A stretch of DNA of 64,000 nt, from the NCBI RefSeq assembly GCF_000344685.1, contig NW_006920419.1:1293576-1357575 (forward strand). Direction: 5' to 3'. The notes beneath the pieces were generated by a model. It had not been told where the DNA came from. It saw only the letters and a program-made list of their open reading frames with translations, and searched no databases. The position numbers and the translations under genes were made by a program. This stretch comes from Gloeophyllum trabeum ATCC 11539. Its lineage: Eukaryota; Basidiomycota; Agaricomycetes; Gloeophyllales; Gloeophyllaceae. Shown one piece after another: positions 19,105 to 30,176 of this stretch. Each line of letters starts with the position of its first letter. Position 1 is the first letter of the stretch.

Positions 19105-21219
19105 TCACAGCTTGATGAGTCGATCATCGGCCCCAGACTGTGCATAGGCTTTGGCCACGCCGTCGACTGCAGATCAAGAGAACAGTACACGTCGACCGTA
19201 CAGACTTCGGCAAGTTTTCTAATGTCCGAGCATCCAATCACCGATACAAATTGTATACTCGAGTAGGGAGGCCGAGGGAGGCAGCTTCAAAGTAAATCAT
19301 GCAATGTACGGTAGCGGCTAAGTCCAAAAGCAAGCCACGAACCGAGTCGTCGCTCGCAGCTCGTCGATCACATCATGATACAGTGCTATCCTGCGGCCCC
19401 TCCGCTCCCCGTGGACAGTGTTCTCTGTGGTTACTATTGCCTCTTCGTCATTACCCAAGGGCGTACCGTGAAACCTACAGTCGTGGCAACACCCGTGGAA
19501 CGTGGAATGATAGGCATTGATATGTAGTGGAACCCGACAACGCTGCTTTGGCTTGGCATCGGTGGCGGCGACACGAAATGGTTGCGCAGCTATCACCGCC
19601 TCTCTTTGCAGCATTCTGCAAGCCGCTGACATTATCATGGCGCCCATCGACCTGGGGTACGCCGTTTGCCTTGCCTACCTCCCAATCGCACCAATTCCTG
19701 CACAGATGGTATGCTCTGCCTTCCCCAAGTCAGGTGCTATGCTTCCTCGATCCCGCCTTCGAGTGGGGCCTCGCTCCGCGTTCCGAGACGCACGTCCCGC
19801 CCACCATCATGTCGCGCGACTACAGTACGCTGTGGTCAGCTTCGGCCGCGAAGAGCAGCGCGCTGATGCGCTGCTGCAAGGACTGGGGAATTACTAGTGA
19901 AGTGTGGCACCGGCGGTTTGATTAGGGACTCTAAGGTGACTTATCGCGTGTCAAGGCCTTTGCGCAGTATGTGCTGACGAAGACGAAGTGAGTCCTTGGA
20001 TTGTGTTGATTTTTGTGATGCGATGTTGGTAGAAATCGTATCATTATTTTCGTGTCTACTGATTTGCTCGCCACATATCATCCTTCGGGCAAGCACTACT
20101 CGTGCCAAATCATGGCTATTCACCACCACGCTTATGTTGCATATCATATATCCGGGAATTGGCGCGAGAGGGGGGGAATATGTAGGTAAAGACGATCCAA
20201 CATCCTCGCCTTCGCTCTAACCGCACTACCGGGCCTGACGCCTTCCTTGTTCTCTGCCCGGATTAATACTCGCGGGTTTTTGCGCGGGTCCGGGACCTTG
20301 AATCATCGGTGCGACTTATGGAATCTATAGACGGCATGTCGGGAATCGTCAAGGGTATCTGACTCCCTCGTTTCCCAACCGCTGATGATAACTTATGTTC
20401 TAGTACTTCTACGCCGACGTGTCCGAGTCGCCGTCCTTTAGGCACACACACGGTAAAATCTACTCTCGGTTCCGAGGATGACTATGTTTCCATGTTGGAT
20501 CTGGCCCTAAGAGGGGTAATTCCGGGTATTTTGGGGCAAAGACAGACGTCGCCGTGCAATCGGTATGCTACTATGCGGGTATCTCACACACAAAGACTGA
20601 GTTCCTAGATAATTTCTTCGGAATACAAGCTTGGGCGATCATCTTCGAACACCGTCCCGGTCATGCGCTGTCTCTTCTTTCACAGCTTTTGGGTTGACTA
20701 AGGTTAATGTTGTGAACAATCTCTCACTGGTCGCGCAGAATGACTCGAGTACCGTGGACAGGACTGCACTAGACGGTCTTCCTCACTGCGCGTGCCTTCA
20801 GCATTGCCCATTTTCTCTGTCTTCCATTTCATCGTCTATGCCAGCTGAGTGCCCCCCAAATACGCAGCCATCGAGCTGGTCCTTTTCACAGGTTGCTTGT
20901 CTCTAATAAAAGGCTGCTCGAGTCCCGGTCGATACCTCGTCTGAACTCTGCCCAAGCTCGTGTGCGTCTTTAATCCGTAGTCTGTCCGGCTCCTCATTTA
21001 AACAGCGAAAAGCTACAGATTCACGCACTCTGCACCCCCTTCGGCCTGTTCTCCAATCGAATCGCAAGTTATATTATTGCTTCTTGAGCATTACACTTAT
21101 GGTTGTTACTCAGAACGTCTGCACCTGGATCCGCATCTCTCTTCTATCCAGAGTGAGTTATGTATATATAGTATATAGATGTCCGTCAGAGACCGTCACT
21201 CACATTCAAGTCGTGACAG
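19105..21219. other. Intergenic, one unassigned open frame
   Basis: A plus-strand frame at 19527-19925 (132 codons, ending EVWHRRFD) is open, but its composition and lack of any domain leave it unsupported. Nothing else is recognisable to 21219. The last 100 bases are AT-rich, with TATATA runs at about 21163-21178 serving as a possible promoter. Confidence 0.4.
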
Positions 21220-21756
21220 ATGCCGGATCTTGGGAAGGAGATTTCTCTAGCACCAAGCTCACTTTACGTGTGCCTTACCCAACTCATGGGTCCAGGATTC
21301 CATTGGTCTCTCTATATAACCGATGCGAGCGGAGTCGCCACACGCTACCACTGGCGGGAGGTACCTGGTAGACGGGGCGCTGACGATCCCATCGAAGAAT
21401 TCGCATACGGTATCATCAAACCAGTCACTGAGATCACCAGAGGTAACAACTTCAACCTCGCGTTCATCAAGATATCCGCCTATGTTCCACATGAAGGGAT
21501 GCAACCTGAATACTTTGTTGCGCTCTTCAAGGACGTCTTTACGACCAGCTACTCGTCTGTCAGGGAAAATCGGCAGCACCAGATTAGCTGTCGTACGTGG
21601 CTGATGGCTGCATTGCAAAGGATGCGCGTAGCAGGCCACCTCACCCTTGATAGTGCCGCTGTAGCCGGCCTGGAGGCGAGCATAAAGGAGATTGGGAACG
21701 CAGTCGAGGAAAGGGTTAGCACGGGGATCGTTGAGTCGGAATTTGCTTACTTGTAG
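21220..21756 (+). CDS. Small HW...C protein, possible permuted papain-like fold
   Basis: Single exon, 178 residues, MPDLGKEISL start. The notable block is GPGFHWSLYITDASG at about residues 27-41, with the His-Trp at a strand edge, and about 90 residues later ISCRTWLMAALQRM, a Cys at the head of a helix. A His-bearing strand preceding a helix-capping Cys is the layout of circularly permuted papain-like (LRAT/NlpC-type) proteins. Many small Agaricomycete proteins show an HW...C arrangement. Between them sit FAFIKISAY-like and FVALFKDVF strands. No signal peptide. Fold assignment is inference; catalysis is unproven. Confidence 0.6.
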   Translation: MPDLGKEISLAPSSLYVCLTQLMGPGFHWSLYITDASGVATRYHWREVPGRRGADDPIEEFAYGIIKPVTEITRGNNFNLAFIKISAYVPHEGMQPEYFVALFKDVFTTSYSSVRENRQHQISCRTWLMAALQRMRVAGHLTLDSAAVAGLEASIKEIGNAVEERVSTGIVESEFAYL

Positions 21757-21822
21757 CTCGCACTCAGAGGCCGTAAGTATAGGGAAAGATAATCCTTATG
21801 TTCTCGTCGTTGTTATTGTTTG

Positions 21823-21989
21823 TTCCCGCTACTGTAGGTAGTGGGTCTTGGACCCCCCGGCCGTTCGCAGGTTTCCTGCGACCGTTTCAAGATCTACGCG
21901 ATTTATTCCCGCTACCGTAGGTAGTGGGTCTTGGACCCCCCGGCCGTTCGCAGGTTTCCTGCGATCGTTTCAAGATCTACGCGATTTAT
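21823..21989. repeat. Two tandem 83-bp units
   Basis: The unit beginning TTCCCGCTAC at 21823 is repeated at 21906 with few changes. It contains GTAGGTAGTGGGTCTTGG and ends at GATCTACGCGATTTAT. An inverted single copy occurs at about 22675-22762. Confidence 0.8.
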
Positions 21990-23170
21990 TTGACACTATT
22001 TGGCGCTTAACCGTATATGGTTCAAAGGTGGGGTCCCTAAAGGACCCCGATAGTTATGCCACGTGTCATTTCTCTTCCCCTTTATAGCCCAGGTGGCGGA
22101 TGATTGTCAGACAGAACTGACCTTGCTTGGGGCCTTGGACCTTGCGGTCTCAAGGTGAAATCAGAATACTCCGATGTCAGTTGTTTTTCATATGTAACTT
22201 GTATTCTCGAAACCTGAGGGAGGGATACGGTAGCGGGCAGAGCCCGCTACTGTATACATAGATAAGATTTGGTAGCAAGCTGAAAACTTGACATCCTGAG
22301 CAGCATCATATACTAATATATTTGCGAAAGCAGTTGTGTTCCAGCCATGATTTCCGACTGAGCATTCACCTCAACGATTTGAAGAGATGTCCACTCACTC
22401 CTCCCTCAGGTTCTGAGTATACAAGTCATTTATGTAAAACAGCTGACATTGAAGTATGCTGCTTTCACCTGGAGACCGCATCTCCAACGCCCCAAGCTAG
22501 GTCATGTCTGTTCTCTTGAGTCCCTTGACCAGCATCAGCCACCTTGGCTAAAGACGGAAAGAGAGATGCCACGTGGTTTTACAATCGGGGTCCTTTGAGG
22601 ACCCCATCTTTGATTGGTCCAAAGCCGTGTGCCGGTCCTGCCGTCCGCCATATACGGTTAAGAGCCAAATAGTGTCAAATAGATCGCGTAGATCTTGAAA
22701 CGATCGCAGGAAACCTGCGAACGGCCGGGGGGTCCAAGACCCACTACCTACGGTAGCGGGAATTTGACACTACGTACGGCAAGGACCAATCAAAGGTGGG
22801 GTCCTTAATGGACCCCGATAGTCATGCCACGTGTCATTTCTCTTCCCCTTTATAGCCAAGGTGGCGGATGATTGTCAAGGGACTCAGAGACAGAACTGAC
22901 CTTGCTTGGGCCTTGGACCTTGCAGTCTCAAGGTGCAATCAGAATACTCCGATGTCAGTTGTTTTGCATATGTAACTTGCATTCTCAAAACCTGAGGGAG
23001 GGATGAGTGGACATCTCTCAGGACCCCAGGCCATTGAGTTGAATGCTCAGTCAGAAATAATTGCTGGAACACAGCTGCTTTTGCAAAATAGATATATATG
23101 ACGCTGCTCAGGATGTAAAGTGTTCAGCTTGCTACCAAATATCATCTATATCTACTGTTGGATTTCGGGA
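21906..23170. mobile_element. Three copies of one non-coding element, head-to-head and tail-to-tail
   Basis: Copy a (about 21906-22231, plus), copy b (about 22762-22228, minus) and copy c (about 22750-23160, plus) share the order: GTGGGTCTTGGACCCCCC, TTTGACACTA, GGTGGGGTCC, CACGTG, TTTATAGCC, ACCTTGCTTGG, TGTCAGTTGT, CCTGAGGGAGGG, and (b and c) AGCTTGCTACCAAAT. Copy a ends at CCTGAGGGAGGG beside a palindrome at about 22230-22256 (GTAGCGGGC/GCCCGCTAC). Copies differ by roughly 10-20 percent. No open frame spans them. It looks like a MITE family inserted into or beside itself. Confidence 0.7.
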
Positions 23171-23696
23171 GTCGGGATCGAGCTTGCGAGCTCGCGCCGT
23201 GTTGCGCGTGGTCAGGGGGGACCGCCGCAGGCGGGCCCGACTGATAAGGTGATAAGAAAATTCATATATATTCGTTGTATCTACTCGATGTCCTGTACGC
23301 GATTGCCCTTCGGGCAACCGACCGCCTGGGGCAAACGTGCTCGTCTTCCGTTTGCTAGGATTATTTCAACATCTACGGTAGCGGGCTCTGCCGTGCTCGC
23401 ACGGCCCTACCGCCTTATACTTATAAATGGGAAATGATACGTATGTGAGAGTAGGCGACTCTTCATGCACACGTGCGGAAGCGACCGGCCCGGGGCCGAG
23501 CCCTCGGGCCGGCAAATCGCTTGCTCGCGCGTAACGGTGTCACGCAGGGTCGTGTCAAGTCGCGTCTTCAGCTCGTACGGTCTTCAGTATTATGCTGTTG
23601 CCTCATAATGTCAGCTATATCTCTGCCATTTGGACCAGGCTTTTGGTGTGCCTACCTCTCATCTCATACAATCGTATTTTGATGCAGGATCGTAGG
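23171..23696. other. Intergenic, GC-rich repeat edge
   Basis: The terminal word of the repeat cluster (TACGGTAGCGGGCTCTGCC) appears once more at about 23374-23392. No gene recognised before the kinase-like frame. Confidence 0.4.
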
Positions 23697-23797
23697 AATT
23701 TGGCCGGTCCTTCCAAAGTCTGCTGATCCTCAGCCTTACGTGCCCTCTCAGTGGTACACACAACATACGAACTTTTCGGTTCAACATACCGTGGATT

Positions 23798-24484
23798 GTG
23801 AAAATTACGGAGCGTACGACCAGTACGGAGGCACACGCTCTACGTTACCTCCACTCGACAGGCATCGATATTCCGATACCTCGCCTCGTCTTCTCCTGCG
23901 TTCACCGCGGCACCACATACACTGTCATGACCCGTATTCCGGGCACGCGCATGTGGGACACAAAGCTGCCAGTCGACGCCGTAGAGGCTATCGCCGACGA
24001 GGTCTCGGTCGTTCTCAGTAAGCTGCAGACATTACGACAGTCACCCGCTGAAGCAGGGAAAGTCAAAATGAGTGCCTCCGGGCACGACCTTCCCGACGCC
24101 ACCCACTTCTTTGAGGCGAGAACTGGGCCTTACTCTTCCGTCCTTGAATTGGTCGTTCATAGTGGCAGCTATCGTGACGAAGAGGAGATGCGAAGTGACC
24201 TCGACCCCGCCATAATTGAAGTAATGACAGCAGACCCTATCAGATACGTCCACCCTGACCTGCGTACGTACAATATTATGGTACATGACGGCCATCTCTC
24301 TGGAATTATCGACTGGGAAGACTCTGGCTGGTATCCGTCCTCATGGCAGGTTCACACGATGCGATTTGCACGTAGTGGTTGCAATGGACCGTGGCTGCAG
24401 TACTGGCGTAGGTACCGATTCTCCGAGGAGGCGGAAGCTGCCTACGAAGCGGCAAAGACATTTATGATAAAATCACCTGTATAG
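23798..24484 (+). CDS. Aminoglycoside phosphotransferase (APH)-like kinase, 5' end unresolved
   Basis: The frame encodes a fungal APH-family protein. IPWIVKI, just upstream of the nominal position, supplies the ATP-binding Lys. Then comes a helix with EAHALRYLHS, VPIPRLV-like IPIPRLVFS, the MTRIPG hinge, and at the C-terminal side HPDLRTYNIMV (HxDxxxxN catalytic loop) followed by IIDWEDSGWYPSSWQ (metal-binding Asp). The frame stays open upstream to about 23697, where a GCAG acceptor at 23684-23687 suggests a missing 5' exon; I could not place the true ATG. The product is at least 228 residues. Substrates in this fungal family are mostly unknown, and antibiotic resistance should not be assumed. 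Confidence 0.65.
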   Translation: MKITERTTSTEAHALRYLHSTGIDIPIPRLVFSCVHRGTTYTVMTRIPGTRMWDTKLPVDAVEAIADEVSVVLSKLQTLRQSPAEAGKVKMSASGHDLPDATHFFEARTGPYSSVLELVVHSGSYRDEEEMRSDLDPAIIEVMTADPIRYVHPDLRTYNIMVHDGHLSGIIDWEDSGWYPSSWQVHTMRFARSGCNGPWLQYWRRYRFSEEAEAAYEAAKTFMIKSPV

Positions 24485-25003
24485 TTGTTGTGAGTGCGAT
24501 TACTATAGTCCGATTTGCACGCATTATGAACACTGTCATAGGAAGCCTTCAGGGCATGCACAGCGTAATAAGACTATGCGACGACCTTACATGTACTGCC
24601 TGTATTGTTGCTGTGCCACGGTGCAACGTTCGAGCACCGTCGGACTCGGACCGTGATTGCGAGTCGGAGCTCGTACTCCCATATAGTGAGTTGTAAACGC
24701 GGTCAGACTTTCCCTCCAACTTGAGCTTGAACCCGTCCACGGTCAGGATATGTATGGTGCGTACTCTATTTTCGCCATTGCGTTGGGTGATAAGCAAATT
24801 GTCTGGGGGAAAAGGTAGAACTCTCGGATGATTTTTCGGCTCGCACTAGTACTGTGCAGACGATATTGGTACTTGATACGTGCCATGGCCTGCGCCTATC
24901 AGCATTAACTTCCCGACGAATTTTGTATAAGGTGCAGGCCGCAGCTTAGGATCTTCATATGCACAGCTAAGGCGAGGTATCCTCAACCCTCACGATATCG
25001 ACT
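24485..25003. other. Intergenic, nothing recognised
   Basis: No domain-bearing frame. The final stretch is the upstream region of an F-box pseudogene. Confidence 0.4.
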
Positions 25004-25901
25004 ATGGATCTCCTCCCCGTCGAGACCTAGCAGACCGTTCTCCGCTACGCTTGTATCGACGGCTGGATCGCTCGCGATCACGTGAGAATACTTCCGCGAT
25101 ACGGTCGGACCCATCCTCCGGTTCCAGTTCGTGAAGCTCTCGAGGATGACTCAACTCCTTTTCTTTCTGCGATTCCTGGAAACAGAGACAGAGGTCCGTG
25201 ACAGATACCTCTTTGTAAGCGACAGAGGAGAATGCCATTTTCTCGATTTGCAGAAAGAAAGGGATATTGCTCTGGTGCGCATGCTTCAAGCGACCACGAC
25301 CACGTTGCGATCCTGTTCCTGGATCTTTCAAACAGACGGGACTACCCCCTCTCCGTCTCCCTTCCTGCGTTGCGGGAACTTGGAATGTAGTACAATCCGG
25401 ACGGTGATACCATCATATCTACCCTGAAACCCTTCCACAACCTTCGGCGTCTGAACTTCAGCGACACGCCCCATATCCACTCCCACGGCCCACAGGTGGG
25501 CAACGCTTTCGTAGACGTGACAAGAAAGTTGAAGACTAGCGCCATCACCCACTCATCTGGGGATTACGAGCGGCAGCATCGTAGCGTTGACCCTAGACAG
25601 AATCGCGCGCGCTCTGGGTATTCTCAACTCGCCGGACGCCCAGCGCGTACAGATTCCTGCAACCGTCACCCACGTCTACATGAAACCCCACAAATTCCGC
25701 CATGTGTACAGGGAGATCTCAACCGTCAGGAATCTCGCTGCGCGGGACGGAAGCGCTGGTGCTGCACCGACCGATGTGTTGGATCCCTACGCGAATTGGT
25801 CGGCAGCGGTTCAGGGACGAGAAGGGATGTGGGCGCATGCGGTAGATGTAGCAACCCTGAGGAACAGTCAAAGATTAGACCGATTCAGCCTCATGATATG
25901 A
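25004..25901 (+). pseudogene. F-box-like pseudogene (subfamily B), chimeric copy of 15360
   Basis: It begins MDLLPVET and then TAG, where the intact paralogue has the Trp codon of ETW (codon 9). Further indels follow within 100 bases. From about 25565 to 25901 the frame (LDRIARALGILNSPDAQRVQ ... AHAVDVATLR) is almost identical to residues 199-301 of the gene at 15360, and near-identity continues into the downstream flank to about 26430. The 5' half is only loosely similar. The abrupt change in divergence suggests gene conversion or a recombination junction. Confidence 0.75.
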
Positions 25902-26893
25902 CCCTAACAACCATGAATACATAGGTATTACTTGCTTTGAAGTAGTCGACTTTCTCATCCCCCTCCCTTTCAAATATAGCGCATGCTAGATAGCTCGTTA
26001 ACCTTGGTAAGGCACGAGACACACACACCACTTGACAACGGTCATAGGAGCCACCACTGTATGGTTCATCAGTGAATATTTTGACCGTTTTAGAATATGG
26101 TGTATGTGACACGGATGAATCATGAGAAATCTAGGAATTAAGTGATTCCTTAGATCCCGTCAGCATCTTGTGCTGACCTCGGAGAGCAGATCCTGCCATA
26201 TCAACTATCTCGAAGTAGGCACTGGCGTTGAAATAACTGCTGAACTAGTGAATTACGTGGTGGGTGACGTGTTCTGCGGAGACTCGCGGTAGGAAACCCT
26301 AGTAGCCAGGTATGAATGCCATCCAACTTGCCGAGCTTCATCAATTGGAGATGCAGTTCGCTCTCTGGAGGAGAACATCATTACCGGCAGATAGAACGAG
26401 AGCACCTGTAGAGTCTCAGACTATGTTAAAGGATTTTCGAGGATCCACCGTCAAACTAGCGAAGGGTTACTGGAAAAGTTGCACGCACTTTTCGTGGTTC
26501 ACCAAGATTACTCTCCAAGCGGTGAAGGGATAGGGAATCTCATGTGTTATTCTGGGCTCCAAAGTCATTTACATTTCCAGGTCCCCATAACAGGCTTGTA
26601 CTGTGATTCTTGCCTAATGCCCTCCACTCGCATGCTTGGCCGACATCTCCGACGGCGAATGGCCTCATCTGGCAGACCTGCGAGGTAGCTGAAAGCGACT
26701 CTAGCGATAAAGCCACAGGAGATAACGAGTATCCTTGGGAGTGAGGGGGATGGACCTGGCGAGAGGAATGCTTTGAGATCAAAGGGCAGATCCCTTCTGA
26801 TGAGGTTGTCGGGCAGCTGGCATCTCTGATCTTGAGTACCGGAGGTCAGAAGATCTAAAAAGACCCTTGAGTAGATCGCCCATCGCCGGTTTT
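25902..26893. repeat. Copy of the F-box 3' flank, then unassigned sequence
   Basis: 25902-26430 is a near-identical copy of 16266-16790 with scattered substitutions and small indels. From 26431 to 26893 similarity ends and no gene is recognised. Confidence 0.65.
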
Positions 26894-27894
26894 CTAAGCC
26901 TCCTTTAAAATCTCATCCAGCTCAGTTCTCAATACGGACCACTCCGGGAGCCCAAAGTATCCAGGAAGGTCCGCCCATATCTGTGCCCTCGCCCGATCAA
27001 ATCCAGTACTGAAAGCCTTCTGGCACGCTGCGCACATGCCAGGAACAAGGGAAGGGTATTCCTTCCTCAGAGGATCGAACCAGTCGTATCCAAAGGCCAT
27101 CTCCCAGACGTCTTCCCGGTACAACCAGCGCAGCCGGGCGGAGTCGCAAGGGATATGTCTACTCAGGACGAACCCCGGGCCGCTGGATACGAGCTGGCGC
27201 TCGGAGAAGATCTTCGAGCGCCAGGCTTCGAGGATACGTTCGCGGCCGAGAATGCATGTCTCCACGTCGTCTGCAGAGAGGGAGAGGCCGTCCATGATAG
27301 TTTCAAGGGAATTGGAGCAGCAAGCTAGCATAGCTGCGGGGATGAGGGCGCGGATGTCGGTGTCACGCGCTAGTCGGAGGATCTCGGGTGCTCTTTCGAG
27401 TAGGAATGGAGTGCGTAGAGATATGCTGGACCGATTGTCCCATGATTGAAGAACAGTTGGGTACGCGAGCGATAGTTGGGCGACAATGTCCTGCCGGAAG
27501 TACTTCACTTGGTATTTCGTGCTGAGGCGAAGCACGGATACTGTCGCGTCAAAGTCGTTTCGCACTTTCTTCTCATAATGTCTAGGTAACGAGGGTATGA
27601 GTGTAGATCTCCTTCATGAAGGCCTCGCACTGACCCTGGGATAAACAGTGCTTTCAAGAAATGCTGGAGCTCGTCCGGCTGGTCTTGCAATCGATACACT
27701 GCTGTAGACGAGGGCACATGGGTAGCGCGAGAATTGCGAGGAAATGAACTTGCAAACACCGGTGAATTGAGGGCCAAGGCTCCGCGGTACACCCGGAATC
27801 GGGTGGAACCTGCTTGTAGGATTATGTTTCCGTCATCGAACCACGGCTCGCCGCGTTCATACGATCCTTGAATGGTGCTCGCTGTAGACGACAT
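26894..27894 (-). CDS. BTB/POZ domain protein
   Basis: Exons 27894-27635 and 27581-26894 joined by a 53-base intron (GTCAGT...CTAG, phase 2), giving 315 residues. The start MSSTAST follows an unconserved upstream extension. The N-terminal BTB domain is recognisable by PWFDDGNIILQAGSTRFRVY and then RGALALNSPVFASSF, with DELQHFLKALFIPG before the splice. After it, FDATVSVLRLSTKYQVKYFR is the typical Agaricomycete post-BTB helix. The C-terminal half has a C-x2-C (PGMCAACQKAF) and a long helical region. BTB proteins dimerise and often act as cullin-3 adaptors or transcription co-factors; which applies here cannot be told. Confidence 0.8.
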
Positions 27895-29700
27895 CTTGCT
27901 TCCAAGACAACGATGCTGGTTCGGGTCGAAAATGTGAGACTTTCGATATCGATCGGGCGATTGTCTCCGTCTCCTTGGATAGAACACTCGCCAATGCGCC
28001 AACGTCCTGATTATATGCCCTTGTATCTGGTGACTGCGTTCTTGAATTCGTTCTACGGCATCGCTAGCAAACTGGACAGGAAGATCAGCGGTGAGCCTAA
28101 TTTCGGGGGAACGTTAGTAGAACACCGTGGTCATTGGACAATTAAGCAGGATTTGTTCGAAGTTGAACCGGACCTGAGGCCTGAGGACGCACTCTTGTTC
28201 GTATTTCAATGCTTAAAGATTCACCGTTAGCTATTTTGCATGCACCCTAGAAATCATATGTGACTCTGCTCAGGCCGTGCACTCAAAATTCATAACTCGA
28301 ATTACAATCTATTTAAGTACTAGAACTTGTGAAGTGCCATCTGGCGCCGGCAACTTACCCCTCCTTTGTTCAAGAAATTGACCTTGAGAACTTGCACTAA
28401 GTTCAAGATGTTGTGGCTGCTACACGAGGTCAACAAATCATCGTAAGGACAGTGTTTCTACCATGTAAGATAATGCTAGGGATATTGTTAGTAATATATA
28501 TAGGGGACCCAAGTTTTCCTCGGTTCTCTTTCAGTCAAGCTTCATCTAGGGCCAGGTAGAATGTCCTGTGCTGTTGTAGTCTAAGAGATACTTATCCCCT
28601 CTCCAAGAATGCCTAATGGTGTGTATCTGTTGCCTGGACATCTGGCATCCATCTCACATCATAGTTTTATTTTACAGTCTGTTGGGCCTCATGATCATAA
28701 GCCATGGAATAACATGGATTTTCTTGATTCTACTTATTTGTAAATTGTCCATCACAGATTTATGTATGGCATGGAGACCCAGAAAATTAGAATGATTGAA
28801 TACACATGTTAGATGGAGTGCACATACACGCAAATCCTTCTCAAGCCAACACTCAAAATTTTGAGGTACAAGGATCTATGTTTAATACTATGCTCTCCCT
28901 ATGCCTCTAAGTTTTACCTCATAATAGGCCTTCACCTGTACCTTGTGGCATCCACAAACCAACACTAATTACATAGTTGAGAGGGACTTGAATGTGAACA
29001 TTGAGATGCATGCCCTTGTTCAGTAGTGGTGCCACTAGAGCCAAACATAGCACGCCGGAGTTTGCCGGTGCAACGAAAAGTGCGACGCAATTCCAGGGTG
29101 CCAGAACCCCTCCTAAACACGGCGGGCAAAAGGGATGTCCAATTTCGAAGTGGCGTAATAGTGTCCAATTTCGAAGTGGCGTAATAGTGTCCAATTTCTA
29201 AGCGCGCCCGGATTACTCCGATGGCATGTCACGTTACTGCTCCCAGCCCTCCATATATGGTAATGCGGGATATGCAACTTCATGTGTTGTTATAACCTTG
29301 GCATAACGAGCGGACTGCCATTGACAGATATGAGACACATATACCTGCTGAATCTGAACCTCCGAGGTGCCATTTTAGTTAGGTGCACAAAAACTCTTGT
29401 TGACTCTCAAAAGCTCTACCCGTGTAGTACTAGTGTGCCCATGAAGCTTCTGGGATGACCAGATGGCAGCCCATATGCATGGAATACCCCTGGTACATAC
29501 AGTACCAGATACACTACTATCCTGTCCCAGTAACTGGGGCAGGGTATTGCTTTCGCATGGAACCAAGGAATGCACCAGGATGCAATGCTTAGCCCATAGT
29601 ACATCTTCTCAATCACCTAAGGCACTCTGACATTGTTGAGGCATTATTGCTCCATTGCATGGTCCATTCAACTCTTGAATATATCATATTATTACCCTTG
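27895..29700. other. Intergenic, AT-rich transposon remnants
   Basis: The frame at 27868-28230 lacks a domain. 28343-28372 repeats the CTGGCGCCGGCA...CCCCTCCTTTG block of 3007-3040. 28500-28900 is AT-rich without genes. 29028-29110 carries a dispersed-repeat end (GTGCCACTAGAGCC, GCACGCCGG, CGAAAAGTGCGACG, CCCCTCCT, CGGCGGGCAAAAGG), whose inverted partner is near 30985-31055. Confidence 0.5.
29136..29200. repeat. 26-bp tandem repeat, 2.5 units
   Basis: TGTCCAATTTCGAAG followed by TGGCGTAATAG repeats with period 26 starting at 29136, 29162 and 29188. The same TGTCCAATTT word ends the related repeat near 31000. Confidence 0.8.
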
Positions 29701-29713
29701 TAATACCTAGAGC

Positions 29714-30168
29714 TAAGGTTGGGCGCGGGTGATACCGCGGCTCTGCCATGGTCACCCGACCCGTACCCGCCTGTACTGCACCCGCAGCGGGTAAGGGTAC
29801 AAAACCCGCCCGAGAGACCGCGGGTCGCTGGGTGCCCTTGGCCGATGCCCGAGGTAGGGCTTTGCAGGTTCAAGGCACCCTATTGAAGGTGCTTTCGGGC
29901 CAGTTTCTTTGTACACCTGGATCTGACAGTGCCGTACCTGACTCCAGTATCACCGGGAACCAACTTCCCGTGTTTTTGCTGCATTTACCCTTCAAAAATC
30001 ACAAATTTCGTATAAATATTGTACCCTCCACCAGACCCGCGGGACCCGAGACCTGTTGGGACGGTTTCACGGTAGCGCGCGGTTCGAGGGATTTCAGACC
30101 CGAGCCCGCACCCGAGCAACCCGCGGGCCCAATACCGCGGTGGTACCCGCCACCCACGCCCATCCTTA
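29714..30168. mobile_element. hAT-type MITE with 8-bp target duplication
   Basis: The 455-bp element starts TAAGGTTGGGCGCGGGTG and ends CACCCACGCCCATCCTTA, inverted repeats with two mismatches in 18. It is flanked on both sides by CCTAGAGC (29706-29713 and 30169-30176), an exact 8-bp target duplication as made by hAT transposases. The interior is rich in CGCGGGT and GGTACCCGC words near both ends, typical subterminal repeats of hAT elements. No transposase is encoded. Confidence 0.85.
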
Positions 30169-30176
30169 CCTAGAGC

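Noticed and set aside
19527..19925. 132-codon plus-strand frame
   Set aside because: Overlaps other open frames of similar length and has no recognisable motif.
23798..24484. Antibiotic-resistance gene
   Set aside because: The APH-like fold is common in fungi as a kinase of unknown substrate; nothing links it to drugs.
29136..29200. CRISPR-like array
   Set aside because: Simple head-to-tail 26-bp tandem repeat with no spacers, in a eukaryotic genome.
29416..29616. Possible retrotransposon pol fragment
   Set aside because: No reverse transcriptase, integrase or protease motif could be read in any frame.
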